DNA of 15,229 nucleotides from Spirochaetaceae bacterium (GTDB lineage Bacteria; Spirochaetota; Spirochaetia; Treponematales; Breznakiellaceae), in NCBI GenBank assembly GCA_031255655.1, contig JAIRSB010000157.1:1-15229 (forward strand), read 5' to 3'. The position numbers and the translations under genes are program-made. Below, piece by piece: positions 1 through 5,614 of this stretch (position 1 is its first letter; every line of letters begins with the position of its first letter). Below the pieces are notes generated by a model that was not told the origin of the DNA, did no database searches, and was given only the letters and a program-made list of their open reading frames with translations.

Positions 1-9
1 CCCCGCGTA

Positions 10-48
10 CCCAAGCCGCGCCGCAAAACCTTTGCGCCGCGGCTTGGG
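10..48. repeat. Long GC-rich hairpin at window start
   Basis: CCAAGCCGCG (11-20) pairs with CGCGGCTTGG (38-47), extended by C10-G48. After one C/C mismatch the inner arms CGCAAA and TTTGCG pair as well, leaving a three-base loop. No T-run follows on either strand, so it is not a classical intrinsic terminator. It may end transcription of a gene left of the window or be a REP-like element. Confidence 0.6.
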
Positions 49-69
49 ATTAGGAGTTTGCCCCGCCCC

Positions 70-187
70 GTCATTGCGAGGCGCGGATGTCCTCCGGTCA
101 TTGCGAGGAGCGAAGCGACGAAGCAATCCAGCGGTGCGGCGGCGGCTTGACTGGATTGCTTCGCCTCCTGCGGAGGCTCGCAATGAC
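70..187. repeat. Palindromic dispersed repeat, copy A
   Basis: The left arm (97-131) begins GTCATTGCGAG and ends CGAAGCAATCCAG. The right arm (151-187) begins CTGGATTGCTTCG and ends CTCGCAATGAC. The outer 11 bp and inner 13 bp of the arms are perfect reverse complements; the centre is about 19 bp. A partial extra copy of the left end (GTCATTGCGAG) lies at 70-80. Two related copies occur near 2160-2266 and 3371-3436. No ORF lies inside. This looks like a small non-autonomous palindromic element (REP or MITE type); similar CATTGCGAG/GAAGCAATCC repeats are, from memory, found in many unrelated bacteria. Confidence 0.85.
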
Positions 188-564
188 GGGTGTCGATTGG
201 GGTTGTAAGTCATTCCGGCGGGCCTCCTTGTGAGTGAGGGCATTTGCCGCCGCCGCCCTGCGTCAGGTGTTGACGCAATACGGCGTAGCGTATTTTTTGT
301 TTAATTCCAGCTTCCATATATTTAATTCTTTGTCAAAGCCGCCGCTGTCTTCAGTTTGAAAATTGTTTGTGTATAGTTCCTTTTTCAGGCATAGGACACC
401 CGCCATGCGGTCTGGGGGGTTTACGGCTGCTTTCACTGGGGGCGCGGGCGCCGTGGCTGCGGGTGTACAAAGGGGGCGTTGTGTGCAATGATGGGGTAAA
501 CACGCCTGCTTGTGCGGCGCAAAATAAAAAGAGTCCGGTCAAAAGCGGCCATTTAGGAAATAGA
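188..564. other. Intergenic stretch without a recognisable gene
   Basis: I find no convincing gene or RNA here. AATACG (277-282) and CGTATT (289-294) can pair over a 6-base loop, followed by more T (to 298), which is a weak terminator-like structure. An open frame from 367 runs into the small ORF at 565, but its sequence before 565 (rich in Gly, Arg and Pro, from GC-rich DNA) looks non-coding, and the opposite strand is open too. The stretch could be decayed coding sequence. Confidence 0.5.
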
Positions 565-618
565 ATGAAAAAATCGTTTTTGTGTGCGTTGACGGCTGGA
601 TTGCTGCTGTCATTATAA
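565..618 (+). CDS. 17-aa signal-peptide-like ORF, leader or gene remnant
   Basis: The ORF reads MKKSFLCALTAGLLLSL then TAA, exactly the shape of a secretion signal (two lysines, then a hydrophobic core) with nothing behind it. It has its own ribosome binding site (AGGAA, about 6 bases before the ATG). Its stop is 4 bases before the ATG of yiaK, which has no Shine-Dalgarno of its own. Two readings fit: a leader whose translation delivers ribosomes to yiaK, or the first codons of a deleted exported protein (in yia loci a TRAP solute-binding protein is common). I see no lipobox. Whether the peptide is made is unknown. Confidence 0.4.
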   Translation: MKKSFLCALTAGLLLSL

Positions 619-622
619 CAAC

Positions 623-1618
623 ATGAGGGTTAGTTACGACGCGCTGTATCAAGTGATGAAGGAGCGTCTTGTAAAATACGGGGCGGATGAGGATATTGCG
701 CGCGCCTGTGCCCGTAATCTAGCCGAAACCTCGCTTTGCGGCGTATATTCGCACGGATTAAATCGTTTTACACGCATTATCTCTATGATGAAAAAAGGCT
801 TCATCAAACCAAATGAGCGGCCGGAGCGCGTTTCCTCTATGGGCGCTCTTGAGGTTTGGGATGGCAGGCTCGGCATGGGGAACACCAACGCCGCTTTCTG
901 CATGGACAGGGCGATAGAGCTGGCAAAGGCAAGCGGGATAGGATGCGCCGCGCTGCGAAACACTAATCACTGGCAGAGGGGGGGCGCCTTCGGTGTGCAG
1001 GCGGCGGGCGCGGGCTGTGTTGCCGTCTGCTGGACCACCACCATGCCCAATATGCCCGTATGGGGCGGTAAAAACCGCCGCATCGGGAACAATCCTCTAA
1101 TCTTTTGCGTCCCTTACCGCGACAGCTATGTATTGTTTGACGGCGCGATGTCCCAGTTTTCTTACGGGGCTATCGAATCGGCGCAAATCGCCGGCAGAAA
1201 GCTGCCTGTCGCGGGCGGTTACGACGAGCGCGGTATGCTGACGGACGACCCCGCCGCCATAGCCAAGACTTGGCGGACGCTTCCCATCGGTTTCTGGAAG
1301 GGATCGGGTTTGTCCATCCTGATGGATATGGCGGCTGTCGTCCTATCCGGCGGTAAACCGGTGTGCGAAATAGGCAGGCAGGGCGGCACGCCGGAGGACG
1401 AATACGGACTAAATCAGGTTTTCATAGCGATGGACGCGCGGGGGAGCGGAGCGGAAGTGGTTGACGCTGTCATAGCGGACATAAAGTCCGCCGAGTTCGC
1501 GGAATGGAGTTCCGAAATACGCTGCCCCGGCGAGCGCGAAAAGCGGCTTAGGGCGGAAAACGAAAGGCTGGGTATTCCAGTGGACGAGGGTATTTGGAAA
1601 GCCGTAAACGCTCTTTGA
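623..1618 (+). CDS. dlgD: 2,3-diketo-L-gulonate reductase (YiaK/DlgD family)
   Basis: An NAD(P)H-dependent oxidoreductase of the Ldh2/malate-lactate dehydrogenase fold. The E. coli homologue YiaK reduces 2,3-diketo-L-gulonate to 3-keto-L-gulonate in L-ascorbate-type sugar-acid use. At 331 aa it matches YiaK (332 aa) end to end. The active-site histidine is H44 in GVYSHGLNRF; NHWQRGG near 116, WGGKNRRIGNNPL near 150 and the FWKGSGLSILMDM stretch near 225-240 are family blocks. The upstream in-frame codons hold no alternative start before a stop, so the ATG is secure, yet no Shine-Dalgarno precedes it; translation may be coupled to the 17-codon ORF ending 4 bases upstream. yiaL follows after 58 bases holding a small hairpin (CGGCGC 1635-1640 / GCGCCG 1647-1652). 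No TRAP transporter or kinase lies nearby. Cytoplasmic; function assignment is strong at family level, substrate inferred. Confidence 0.9.
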   Translation: MRVSYDALYQVMKERLVKYGADEDIARACARNLAETSLCGVYSHGLNRFTRIISMMKKGFIKPNERPERVSSMGALEVWDGRLGMGNTNAAFCMDRAIELAKASGIGCAALRNTNHWQRGGAFGVQAAGAGCVAVCWTTTMPNMPVWGGKNRRIGNNPLIFCVPYRDSYVLFDGAMSQFSYGAIESAQIAGRKLPVAGGYDERGMLTDDPAAIAKTWRTLPIGFWKGSGLSILMDMAAVVLSGGKPVCEIGRQGGTPEDEYGLNQVFIAMDARGSGAEVVDAVIADIKSAEFAEWSSEIRCPGEREKRLRAENERLGIPVDEGIWKAVNAL

Positions 1619-1676
1619 TAAAAGCAGCCATAGGCGGCGCGGTTTTGCGCCGTTAAAAAATAAGTAGGAGTGTAAG

Positions 1677-2129
1677 ATGTTTGCAAGTAGTGTTCTTTTA
1701 GCCGAAAAGTATGATTTCATGAGTGAGAAGTTTAAGTTGGCTTACGAGTTTCTACGGCGCAAGGATTTGGCCGAGCTGCCTGTTGGAGAGATTGTGCTTT
1801 CGCCGGATGTTACGGCGCGTGTGCAGGAATACAACACAAAGCTGCCGGAAGATGCCAAGTTTGAAAGCCACGAAAAAATGATTGACATACAGTATGTCGT
1901 TTCGGGGCAGGAATTTTTCGGGCTTGCCCCGCGTGACAGTCTTAAGGTTTTGGAGCCTTACAACGAGGGAAAGGACATGACCTTTTATCATGACCCGCCT
2001 ATGTACGGCTCGCTGCTGCTTCCGGCTGGAAGTTTTATTGTGGTTGTGCCGGAGGAGGCTCACAAGCCGGCTTGCGTTGTAGGGAGTTCCGCTCCGGTAA
2101 AAAAGATTCTTATGAAGGTTAGGATTTAG
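1677..2129 (+). CDS. yiaL: YhcH/YjgK/YiaL family protein (DUF386)
   Basis: A 150-aa cupin-like protein of the family containing E. coli YiaL, YjgK and YhcH, which sit in sugar-acid, sialic-acid and related operons. The biochemical role is unsettled; beta-anomer sugar binding or isomerisation has been suggested for the family. Visible family marks are ESHEKMIDIQYVVSG (residues 63-77), FYHD near 103-106 and PEEAHKP at 125-131; E63, H65 and H129 are the likely metal ligands. The start is supported by AGGAG 6 bases before the ATG. It follows yiaK on the same strand and probably shares its transcript, matching the yiaK-yiaL order of the E. coli yia operon. Downstream lies only the palindromic repeat and a convergent gene. 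Confidence 0.88.
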   Translation: MFASSVLLAEKYDFMSEKFKLAYEFLRRKDLAELPVGEIVLSPDVTARVQEYNTKLPEDAKFESHEKMIDIQYVVSGQEFFGLAPRDSLKVLEPYNEGKDMTFYHDPPMYGSLLLPAGSFIVVVPEEAHKPACVVGSSAPVKKILMKVRI

Positions 2130-2159
2130 GGCTTAAACCATGGATGTCCGTTGACGTTC

Positions 2160-2286
2160 GTCATTGCGCTCGGCAAAATGCAACGGCAAAATGCCGCGGC
2201 AATTTGCAACGGCAATTTGCCGAGCGAAGCAATCCAGTACAGGGTCTGTTTGTCTGGATTGCTTCGCCGTTGTCGGCAAGTTGCCG
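2160..2286. repeat. Palindromic dispersed repeat, copy B, between convergent genes
   Basis: The core arms CGAAGCAATCCAG (2225-2237) and CTGGATTGCTTCG (2254-2266) are identical to those of copy A. The left outer end GTCATTGCG is kept (2160-2168), but the right outer end is replaced by CGGCAAGTTGCCG (2274-2286). Between the left end and the core lie four 13-bp units. The element fills most of the gap between yiaL and the convergent rubrerythrin gene; folded, it could end transcription from both sides, though no T-run is present. Confidence 0.85.
2171..2222. repeat. Four tandem 13-bp units (CGGCAAnnTGCnn)
   Basis: Four head-to-tail 13-bp units fill this stretch exactly: CGGCAAAATGCAA, CGGCAAAATGCCG, CGGCAATTTGCAA, CGGCAATTTGCCG. 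The second and fourth are palindromic at their ends, and a fifth relative, CGGCAAGTTGCCG, sits on the far side of the host palindrome (2274-2286). The array is an insertion or expansion inside the copy-B repeat; copies A and C lack it. Confidence 0.9.
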
Positions 2287-2298
2287 CGTTACGCGCTT

Positions 2299-2841
2299 TT
2301 ACGAGAAATAACGTTTCAGAAGGCCGGCGAAACCCGCGCCGTGACGCGCCTCGTCTCTGGCCATCTCGTGAACGGTGTCGTGAATGGCGTCATAGCCTTT
2401 CTCTTTGGCACGTTTTGCCAAATCCGTTTTTCCTGTGCAGGCGCCGTTTTCCGCGGTGACGCGCATTTCAAGGTTTTTCTTTGAACTGGCGCTCAAAACA
2501 TCGCCCAGCAATTCCGCGAAACGGGAGGCGTGGTCTGCCTCCTCAAAAGCGTAGCGTTTGAATGCTTCGGAAATCTCAGGATAACCTTCACGGTCGGCGG
2601 CGCGGCTCATGGCAAGATACATACCCACCTCGGCGCACTCGCCGTTAAAGTTGGCTATCAAATCTTTCTTTATGTCTTCCTCGACATCTTTCGCTATACC
2701 GACGATGTGCTCCGCGGCATAAGCGCCGCCGATGACTTCCTCTTTGAATTTCGCCGCCGGCGCTTTACAAACCGGACATTCCGCCGGCGGTTTCTCGCCG
2801 GCGTGGACGTATCCACAGACCATACAAACCCATTTTTTCAT
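2299..2841 (-). CDS. rbr: Reverse rubrerythrin (N-terminal rubredoxin, C-terminal di-iron ferritin-like domain)
   Basis: A cytoplasmic peroxide (and probably oxygen) reductase typical of anaerobes. The rubredoxin-type iron site is at the N-terminus (C6, C9, C22, C25), followed by a four-helix ferritin-like domain from about residue 45. Likely di-iron ligands are E68/E71 (NGECAEVGMY), E101 and H104 (EEADH) and E164 and H167 (DEARH). Classical rubrerythrin has the rubredoxin at the C-terminus, so this is the 'reverse' form, as in clostridial revRbr. At 180 aa it is full length. The Shine-Dalgarno AGAGGT lies about 6 bases before the ATG. It is 23 bases downstream of perR on the same strand, so it should be transcribed from the perR promoter and be peroxide-regulated. 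Electrons presumably come from an NADH-rubredoxin oxidoreductase encoded elsewhere. Confidence 0.93.
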   Translation of the reverse strand: MKKWVCMVCGYVHAGEKPPAECPVCKAPAAKFKEEVIGGAYAAEHIVGIAKDVEEDIKKDLIANFNGECAEVGMYLAMSRAADREGYPEISEAFKRYAFEEADHASRFAELLGDVLSASSKKNLEMRVTAENGACTGKTDLAKRAKEKGYDAIHDTVHEMARDEARHGAGFAGLLKRYFS

Positions 2842-2864
2842 AAACTACCTCTCAAAAACAATAA

Positions 2865-3287
2865 TTATTCCCGGCTGACAGCCGGATTTGGCCGCGCCGA
2901 ACATTCGGCGCATACACCCCTAAAAAGTATGCTGTGCGATTCGATCATGCCGCCGCCGCGCTCTTCCGCCTCTAAATCCAAGTCGTGTTTATACGCGACA
3001 GGCATATCCATTACGCGCCCGCACTTAACGCAAAGAATATGGTAATGGTCTTCAACTCTAACATCATAGCGCACCGCGTCCTGACAAGAGACGGCGATTA
3101 TTTTGCCTTCGTCCTCCAGAACCTGTAAGTTGCGGTAAATCGTGCCCAAGCTGATGTTTTCTTTCAAAAAGCGTGAAGCCGCGTTCGTTATATGCTCGTA
3201 AGTTTCCTTTGCTGTAGGATGGTCCAACTCACCTACCGCCTCAAGAACCATGCCGCGCTGTTTTGTTTTCCGCCTTGAAAAATCCAT
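2865..3287 (-). CDS. perR: Peroxide-responsive repressor PerR (Fur family)
   Basis: A winged-helix metalloregulator that represses peroxide defence genes until its iron-bound histidines are oxidised. From the start chosen here it is 140 aa (B. subtilis PerR 145). DNA-binding helix: SLGTIYRNLQVLEDEG. Regulatory-metal ligands match PerR: the histidine of DHPTA, the aspartate of RYDV (PerR has Asp here, Fur has Glu), both histidines of DHYH and the aspartate of RVMD. The structural zinc site is CVKC plus CAEC. The frame is open to an ATG at 3311, but the predicted transcript begins at about 3315, leaving that codon almost no leader. The ATG at 3287 has AAGG 8 bases upstream and is preferred. A palindrome at 3291-3308 overlaps this ribosome site, so autorepression is likely. 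rbr follows in the same operon. Confidence 0.9.
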   Translation of the reverse strand: MDFSRRKTKQRGMVLEAVGELDHPTAKETYEHITNAASRFLKENISLGTIYRNLQVLEDEGKIIAVSCQDAVRYDVRVEDHYHILCVKCGRVMDMPVAYKHDLDLEAEERGGGMIESHSILFRGVCAECSARPNPAVSRE

Positions 3288-3290
3288 TCC

Positions 3291-3308
3291 ATTAGCCTTA
3301 TTGCTAAT
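3291..3308. promoter_or_regulatory. Candidate PerR operator, ATTAGC-N6-GCTAAT
   Basis: A perfect 6-6-6 inverted repeat lies just downstream of the predicted perR transcription start and over its ribosome binding site. Position and symmetry suit an autoregulatory operator. It does not match the B. subtilis Per box (TTATAATNATTATAA) closely, so the assignment to PerR rests on position. Confidence 0.5.
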
Positions 3309-3321
3309 CATTCCTAATAAA

Positions 3322-3350
3322 AAGATATGGCAAACAAAAGGTTAAGTCAA
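3322..3350 (-). promoter_or_regulatory. Sigma70-type promoter of the perR-rbr operon
   Basis: On the minus strand TTGACT (3345-3350) and TATCTT (3322-3327) are spaced 17 bp apart. The expected start is near 3315. That gives a leader of about 28 bases to the ATG at 3287 but only 4 to the ATG at 3311, which decides the perR start. Confidence 0.75.
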
Positions 3351-3370
3351 GGAGATTTTTTAAGTCCCCT

Positions 3371-3436
3371 CATTGCGAGCCTGTTAGGGCGAAGCAATCC
3401 AGCGAGGCGGCAGTCATTATCCGGCTTGTTTCGCTC
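3371..3436. repeat. Palindromic dispersed repeat, copy C (decayed)
   Basis: The left arm is well kept: CATTGCGAG (3371-3379) and GCGAAGCAATCCAG (3389-3402). The right arm CCGGCTTGTTTCGCT (3421-3435) differs at three positions from the CTGGATTGCTTCGCT of the other copies, and the outer CTCGCAATGAC end is gone. It lies between the divergent perR promoter and the cytX-like gene, a stretch with no other recognisable element. Confidence 0.75.
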
Positions 3437-3478
3437 TGCTTTATTGATAAAAGGGCGGCGTTTAATTAGGCTGTTAGT

Positions 3479-4696
3479 ATGACAAAAAGGGCTATGTTTT
3501 TGCTGTGGGCGGGGGCGGCGATTTCCGTTTCGGAGATATTTACAGGCGGTCTCTTGGCCCCGCTGGGCTTTGCGAAAGGTCTTTTCGCGATATTAGCCGG
3601 ACATTTGATAGGGACGCTGTTTCTGGCGGGCGGCGCGTATGTTTCGTACAAGCGTAAAATCAACGCGATGGAAGCGGTAGCTTTCTCGTTTGGCAAGGTT
3701 GGCGGGCGGCTGGCCGCCTTGTGTAACCTAATCCAGCTTACTGGATGGATAATCATCCTGATTGTGCAGTCCGCAAGCGCGATAACCGGAGTATTCTCCA
3801 CCATCCCCTTTTGGGCTGCCGCGCTCGTCCTAGCCGCCGCCCAAATGGTTTGGGCGGCGGCTTTCGGCAGTCCGGCCAGCCGAATGAACAGCGCGGCGGT
3901 GGTTTTGCTTGCGCTGTTGTGCTTCCTCTTTTTATTCGAGGCTTCCGGCGGCGGGGCAGGGCTTGCGGTGGAGGGCGGCATAAGCCTGACGCTTGGAATA
4001 GAACTATCTATCGCCATGCCCGTTTCGTGGCTGCCTCTTGCCGGGGACTACTCGTGCAAAGCGAAAACAAAATCTTGCGCGGTATGGGCGCCCTTTTGGG
4101 GCTATTTTCTGGCAAGCTGCTTTATGTACATAATCGGGCTTTATATCGCGGTGAAGACGGGTAAAGACATTTTCGGGTTTATAGCGTCCGGCAGATTTCG
4201 TTACGCGGCCTGCGTGATAGTTTTGCTTTCGACAATGACCACCAATTTTGTAGCTCTTTATTCCGCTGCTCTCTCTTCCAAACAATGGATAAAAAGCGGC
4301 GGAACACGCCTGCCCATCATGGTGATAGGAATGCTTGCTTTAGTGGTTTCCGTGTTTTTTCCGGCGGAACGTTTCGCGCTGGTTCTGGAAAGATTTCTGG
4401 GTGGTATTATGATGGTATTCACGCCCATTTTTACAATCGTCCTGCTTGAATGTTTTACAAACAAAGTGCGTTTTGAAAAACAAGCTAACATAAGGCTTTT
4501 AATCATTGTGATTATTTGTATGTTCGCAAACTTCTTATTTAACAAATATGCTGTTCTAATCCCAATGCCGGCGACGGCTCTGCTTGCCGCTGCGCTCTTC
4601 TTTATCAGTGAACGGATGAGTGGGGGGAGGGGGGACACGCACCGTGTTACACGCGGGGTGTCAGAGAAATCCGTTGTTTCGGATGATGGTGTCTAG
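3479..4696 (+). CDS. cytX: CytX-like NCS1 permease (putative hydroxymethylpyrimidine or nucleobase transporter)
   Basis: An integral membrane protein of 405 aa with about 12 hydrophobic segments, of the nucleobase:cation symporter-1 family. The N-terminal ISVSEIFTGGLLAPLGF and the MPVSWLPLAGDYSC block (near 180) are typical of the CytX/CodB branch; CytX proteins are proposed importers of the thiamin precursor HMP. The gene is preceded by AGG 8 bases before the ATG. I see no TPP riboswitch in the 167 bases upstream, and no thiamin gene nearby, so thiamin control is not supported and a different pyrimidine substrate is possible. The last 24 residues after the final membrane helix are hydrophilic, encoded partly by a G6-A-G6 tract (4622-4634), and overlap the convergent phosphatase gene by 36 bp; this tail looks like read-on sequence. 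Confidence 0.8.
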   Translation: MTKRAMFLLWAGAAISVSEIFTGGLLAPLGFAKGLFAILAGHLIGTLFLAGGAYVSYKRKINAMEAVAFSFGKVGGRLAALCNLIQLTGWIIILIVQSASAITGVFSTIPFWAAALVLAAAQMVWAAAFGSPASRMNSAAVVLLALLCFLFLFEASGGGAGLAVEGGISLTLGIELSIAMPVSWLPLAGDYSCKAKTKSCAVWAPFWGYFLASCFMYIIGLYIAVKTGKDIFGFIASGRFRYAACVIVLLSTMTTNFVALYSAALSSKQWIKSGGTRLPIMVIGMLALVVSVFFPAERFALVLERFLGGIMMVFTPIFTIVLLECFTNKVRFEKQANIRLLIIVIICMFANFLFNKYAVLIPMPATALLAAALFFISERMSGGRGDTHRVTRGVSEKSVVSDDGV

Positions 4697-5470
4697 GACT
4701 TTTAATACGCCAAAGTTATCGTTTGAATCAGCGGTAAAATTGGCGTATTTTTTCATGTCTTCGCTGGCGTTTTTAACGATATAGCTGTGTTTTACGGACT
4801 GAAGCATCTCTATATCGTTGTAAGTGTCGCCAAAGGCCGCCATATTTTCGCATCCAATGTTTAAGCGTTCGGCAAGAACGCGCATGGCTTTTCCTTTGTC
4901 TATTCCCTTGTTCATAATATCAATCCAGATGGTATCGCCTATGGTAACGGAAAAATCGCCGCCGTAACGCGGCTTAAACGCGCTTTCGTAATACTCCGCG
5001 CTGTTTTTGTCAGGAAAATAAACAGTGAACTTGCAGGCTTCTTCGACGCACTCTTCAAGGTCTTTTACGAATTTAATCTTTAGGTAAAATGTTTTTAAGT
5101 GGTTTTCATATTTTTTGTATTTTTCGGAAATAAAAGCCGCGTCCAAAGCGCAAAGTATGGCAACGCCGGGCGTTGCCTCTTCTGTGAATTTAATCATCGA
5201 GCGGTACGCGGCGCGTTCCAAAAGGCTTTTGAAAATAATCTCGCCCTTGCGGATTATTATCCCGCCGTTATCGCTTATAAAGCTCATCCGGTCTTTCATT
5301 TCTGGAAACAGTCCGTAAAGCGTGTACAGCGGGCGGCCGCTCGCTATAACAAAATCTATTCCAAGTTTTTCTAGTTTCGGAATGTAATCATCAAAATTAG
5401 GGGGGATTTCGCCCTTTTCCGTAAGCAAGGTGTGATCCATGTCAGAAGCTATTAGTTTTATTGCGTCCAT
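4661..5470 (-). CDS. Cof-type HAD-superfamily phosphatase
   Basis: A cytoplasmic sugar-phosphate or flavin/cofactor phosphatase of the Cof/YbhA-type HAD IIB subfamily, 269 aa, full length. Motif I is DMDHTLL with nucleophile D10 and acid D12; motif II is S44 in ASGRP; motif III is K192 in GIDKGKAM; motif IV is GDTYND with D215 and D219. The stretch between motifs II and III is the alpha/beta cap that sets substrate choice; the substrate cannot be read from sequence. The start is backed by AGGAG 9 bases before the ATG. It is transcribed alone, convergent with and overlapping the cytX-like gene. A hairpin-prone stretch just past its stop (GACAC 4634-4638 with GTGTC 4658-4662, CGTG/CACG inside) may help termination but lacks a T-run. 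Confidence 0.88.
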   Translation of the reverse strand: MDAIKLIASDMDHTLLTEKGEIPPNFDDYIPKLEKLGIDFVIASGRPLYTLYGLFPEMKDRMSFISDNGGIIIRKGEIIFKSLLERAAYRSMIKFTEEATPGVAILCALDAAFISEKYKKYENHLKTFYLKIKFVKDLEECVEEACKFTVYFPDKNSAEYYESAFKPRYGGDFSVTIGDTIWIDIMNKGIDKGKAMRVLAERLNIGCENMAAFGDTYNDIEMLQSVKHSYIVKNASEDMKKYANFTADSNDNFGVLKVLDTIIRNNGFL

Positions 5471-5519
5471 GCAAACGCGCTCCTTTTGTCCGCCGCCGGA
5501 CTGGTCTGTTTTCTAGTTA

Positions 5520-5548
5520 ATTCTATAGCGGCGGCTTGCGAATGAAAA
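5520..5548 (-). promoter_or_regulatory. Probable promoter of the HAD phosphatase gene
   Basis: On the minus strand TTTTCA (5543-5548) and TAGAAT (5520-5525) are separated by 17 bp, giving a leader of about 40 bases that contains the AGGAG ribosome site. The -10 matches consensus at five of six positions, the -35 at four. Confidence 0.45.
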
Positions 5549-5578
5549 GGGCAGGCCGGCGGTAGACAGGCAGGGCAC

Positions 5579-5607
5579 TGGTCAGCTTTGCTTCGATAAT
5601 TTAATAT
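5579..5607 (+). promoter_or_regulatory. Weak promoter candidate ahead of the aminotransferase gene
   Basis: TGGTCA (5579-5584) and TAATAT (5602-5607) are spaced 17 bp. Each matches consensus at only four of six bases. The expected start falls at the ATG at 5615, which lacks a Shine-Dalgarno, so a leaderless transcript is possible. Confidence 0.3.
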
Positions 5608-5614
5608 AAAACAA

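Noticed and set aside
367..564. Upstream extension of the 17-aa ORF as an 83-aa protein
   Set aside because: The extension has no ribosome site, an atypical composition, and the opposite strand is open as well. Only the part from 565 has a ribosome site and a sensible sequence.
589..619. TTGACG and TATAAC as a promoter directly before yiaK
   Set aside because: The spacing is 19 bp and the -10 box ends only 3 bases before the ATG, so transcription would start inside the coding sequence.
2171..2222. CRISPR-like array
   Set aside because: The 13-bp units are directly adjacent with no spacers and no cas genes are present.
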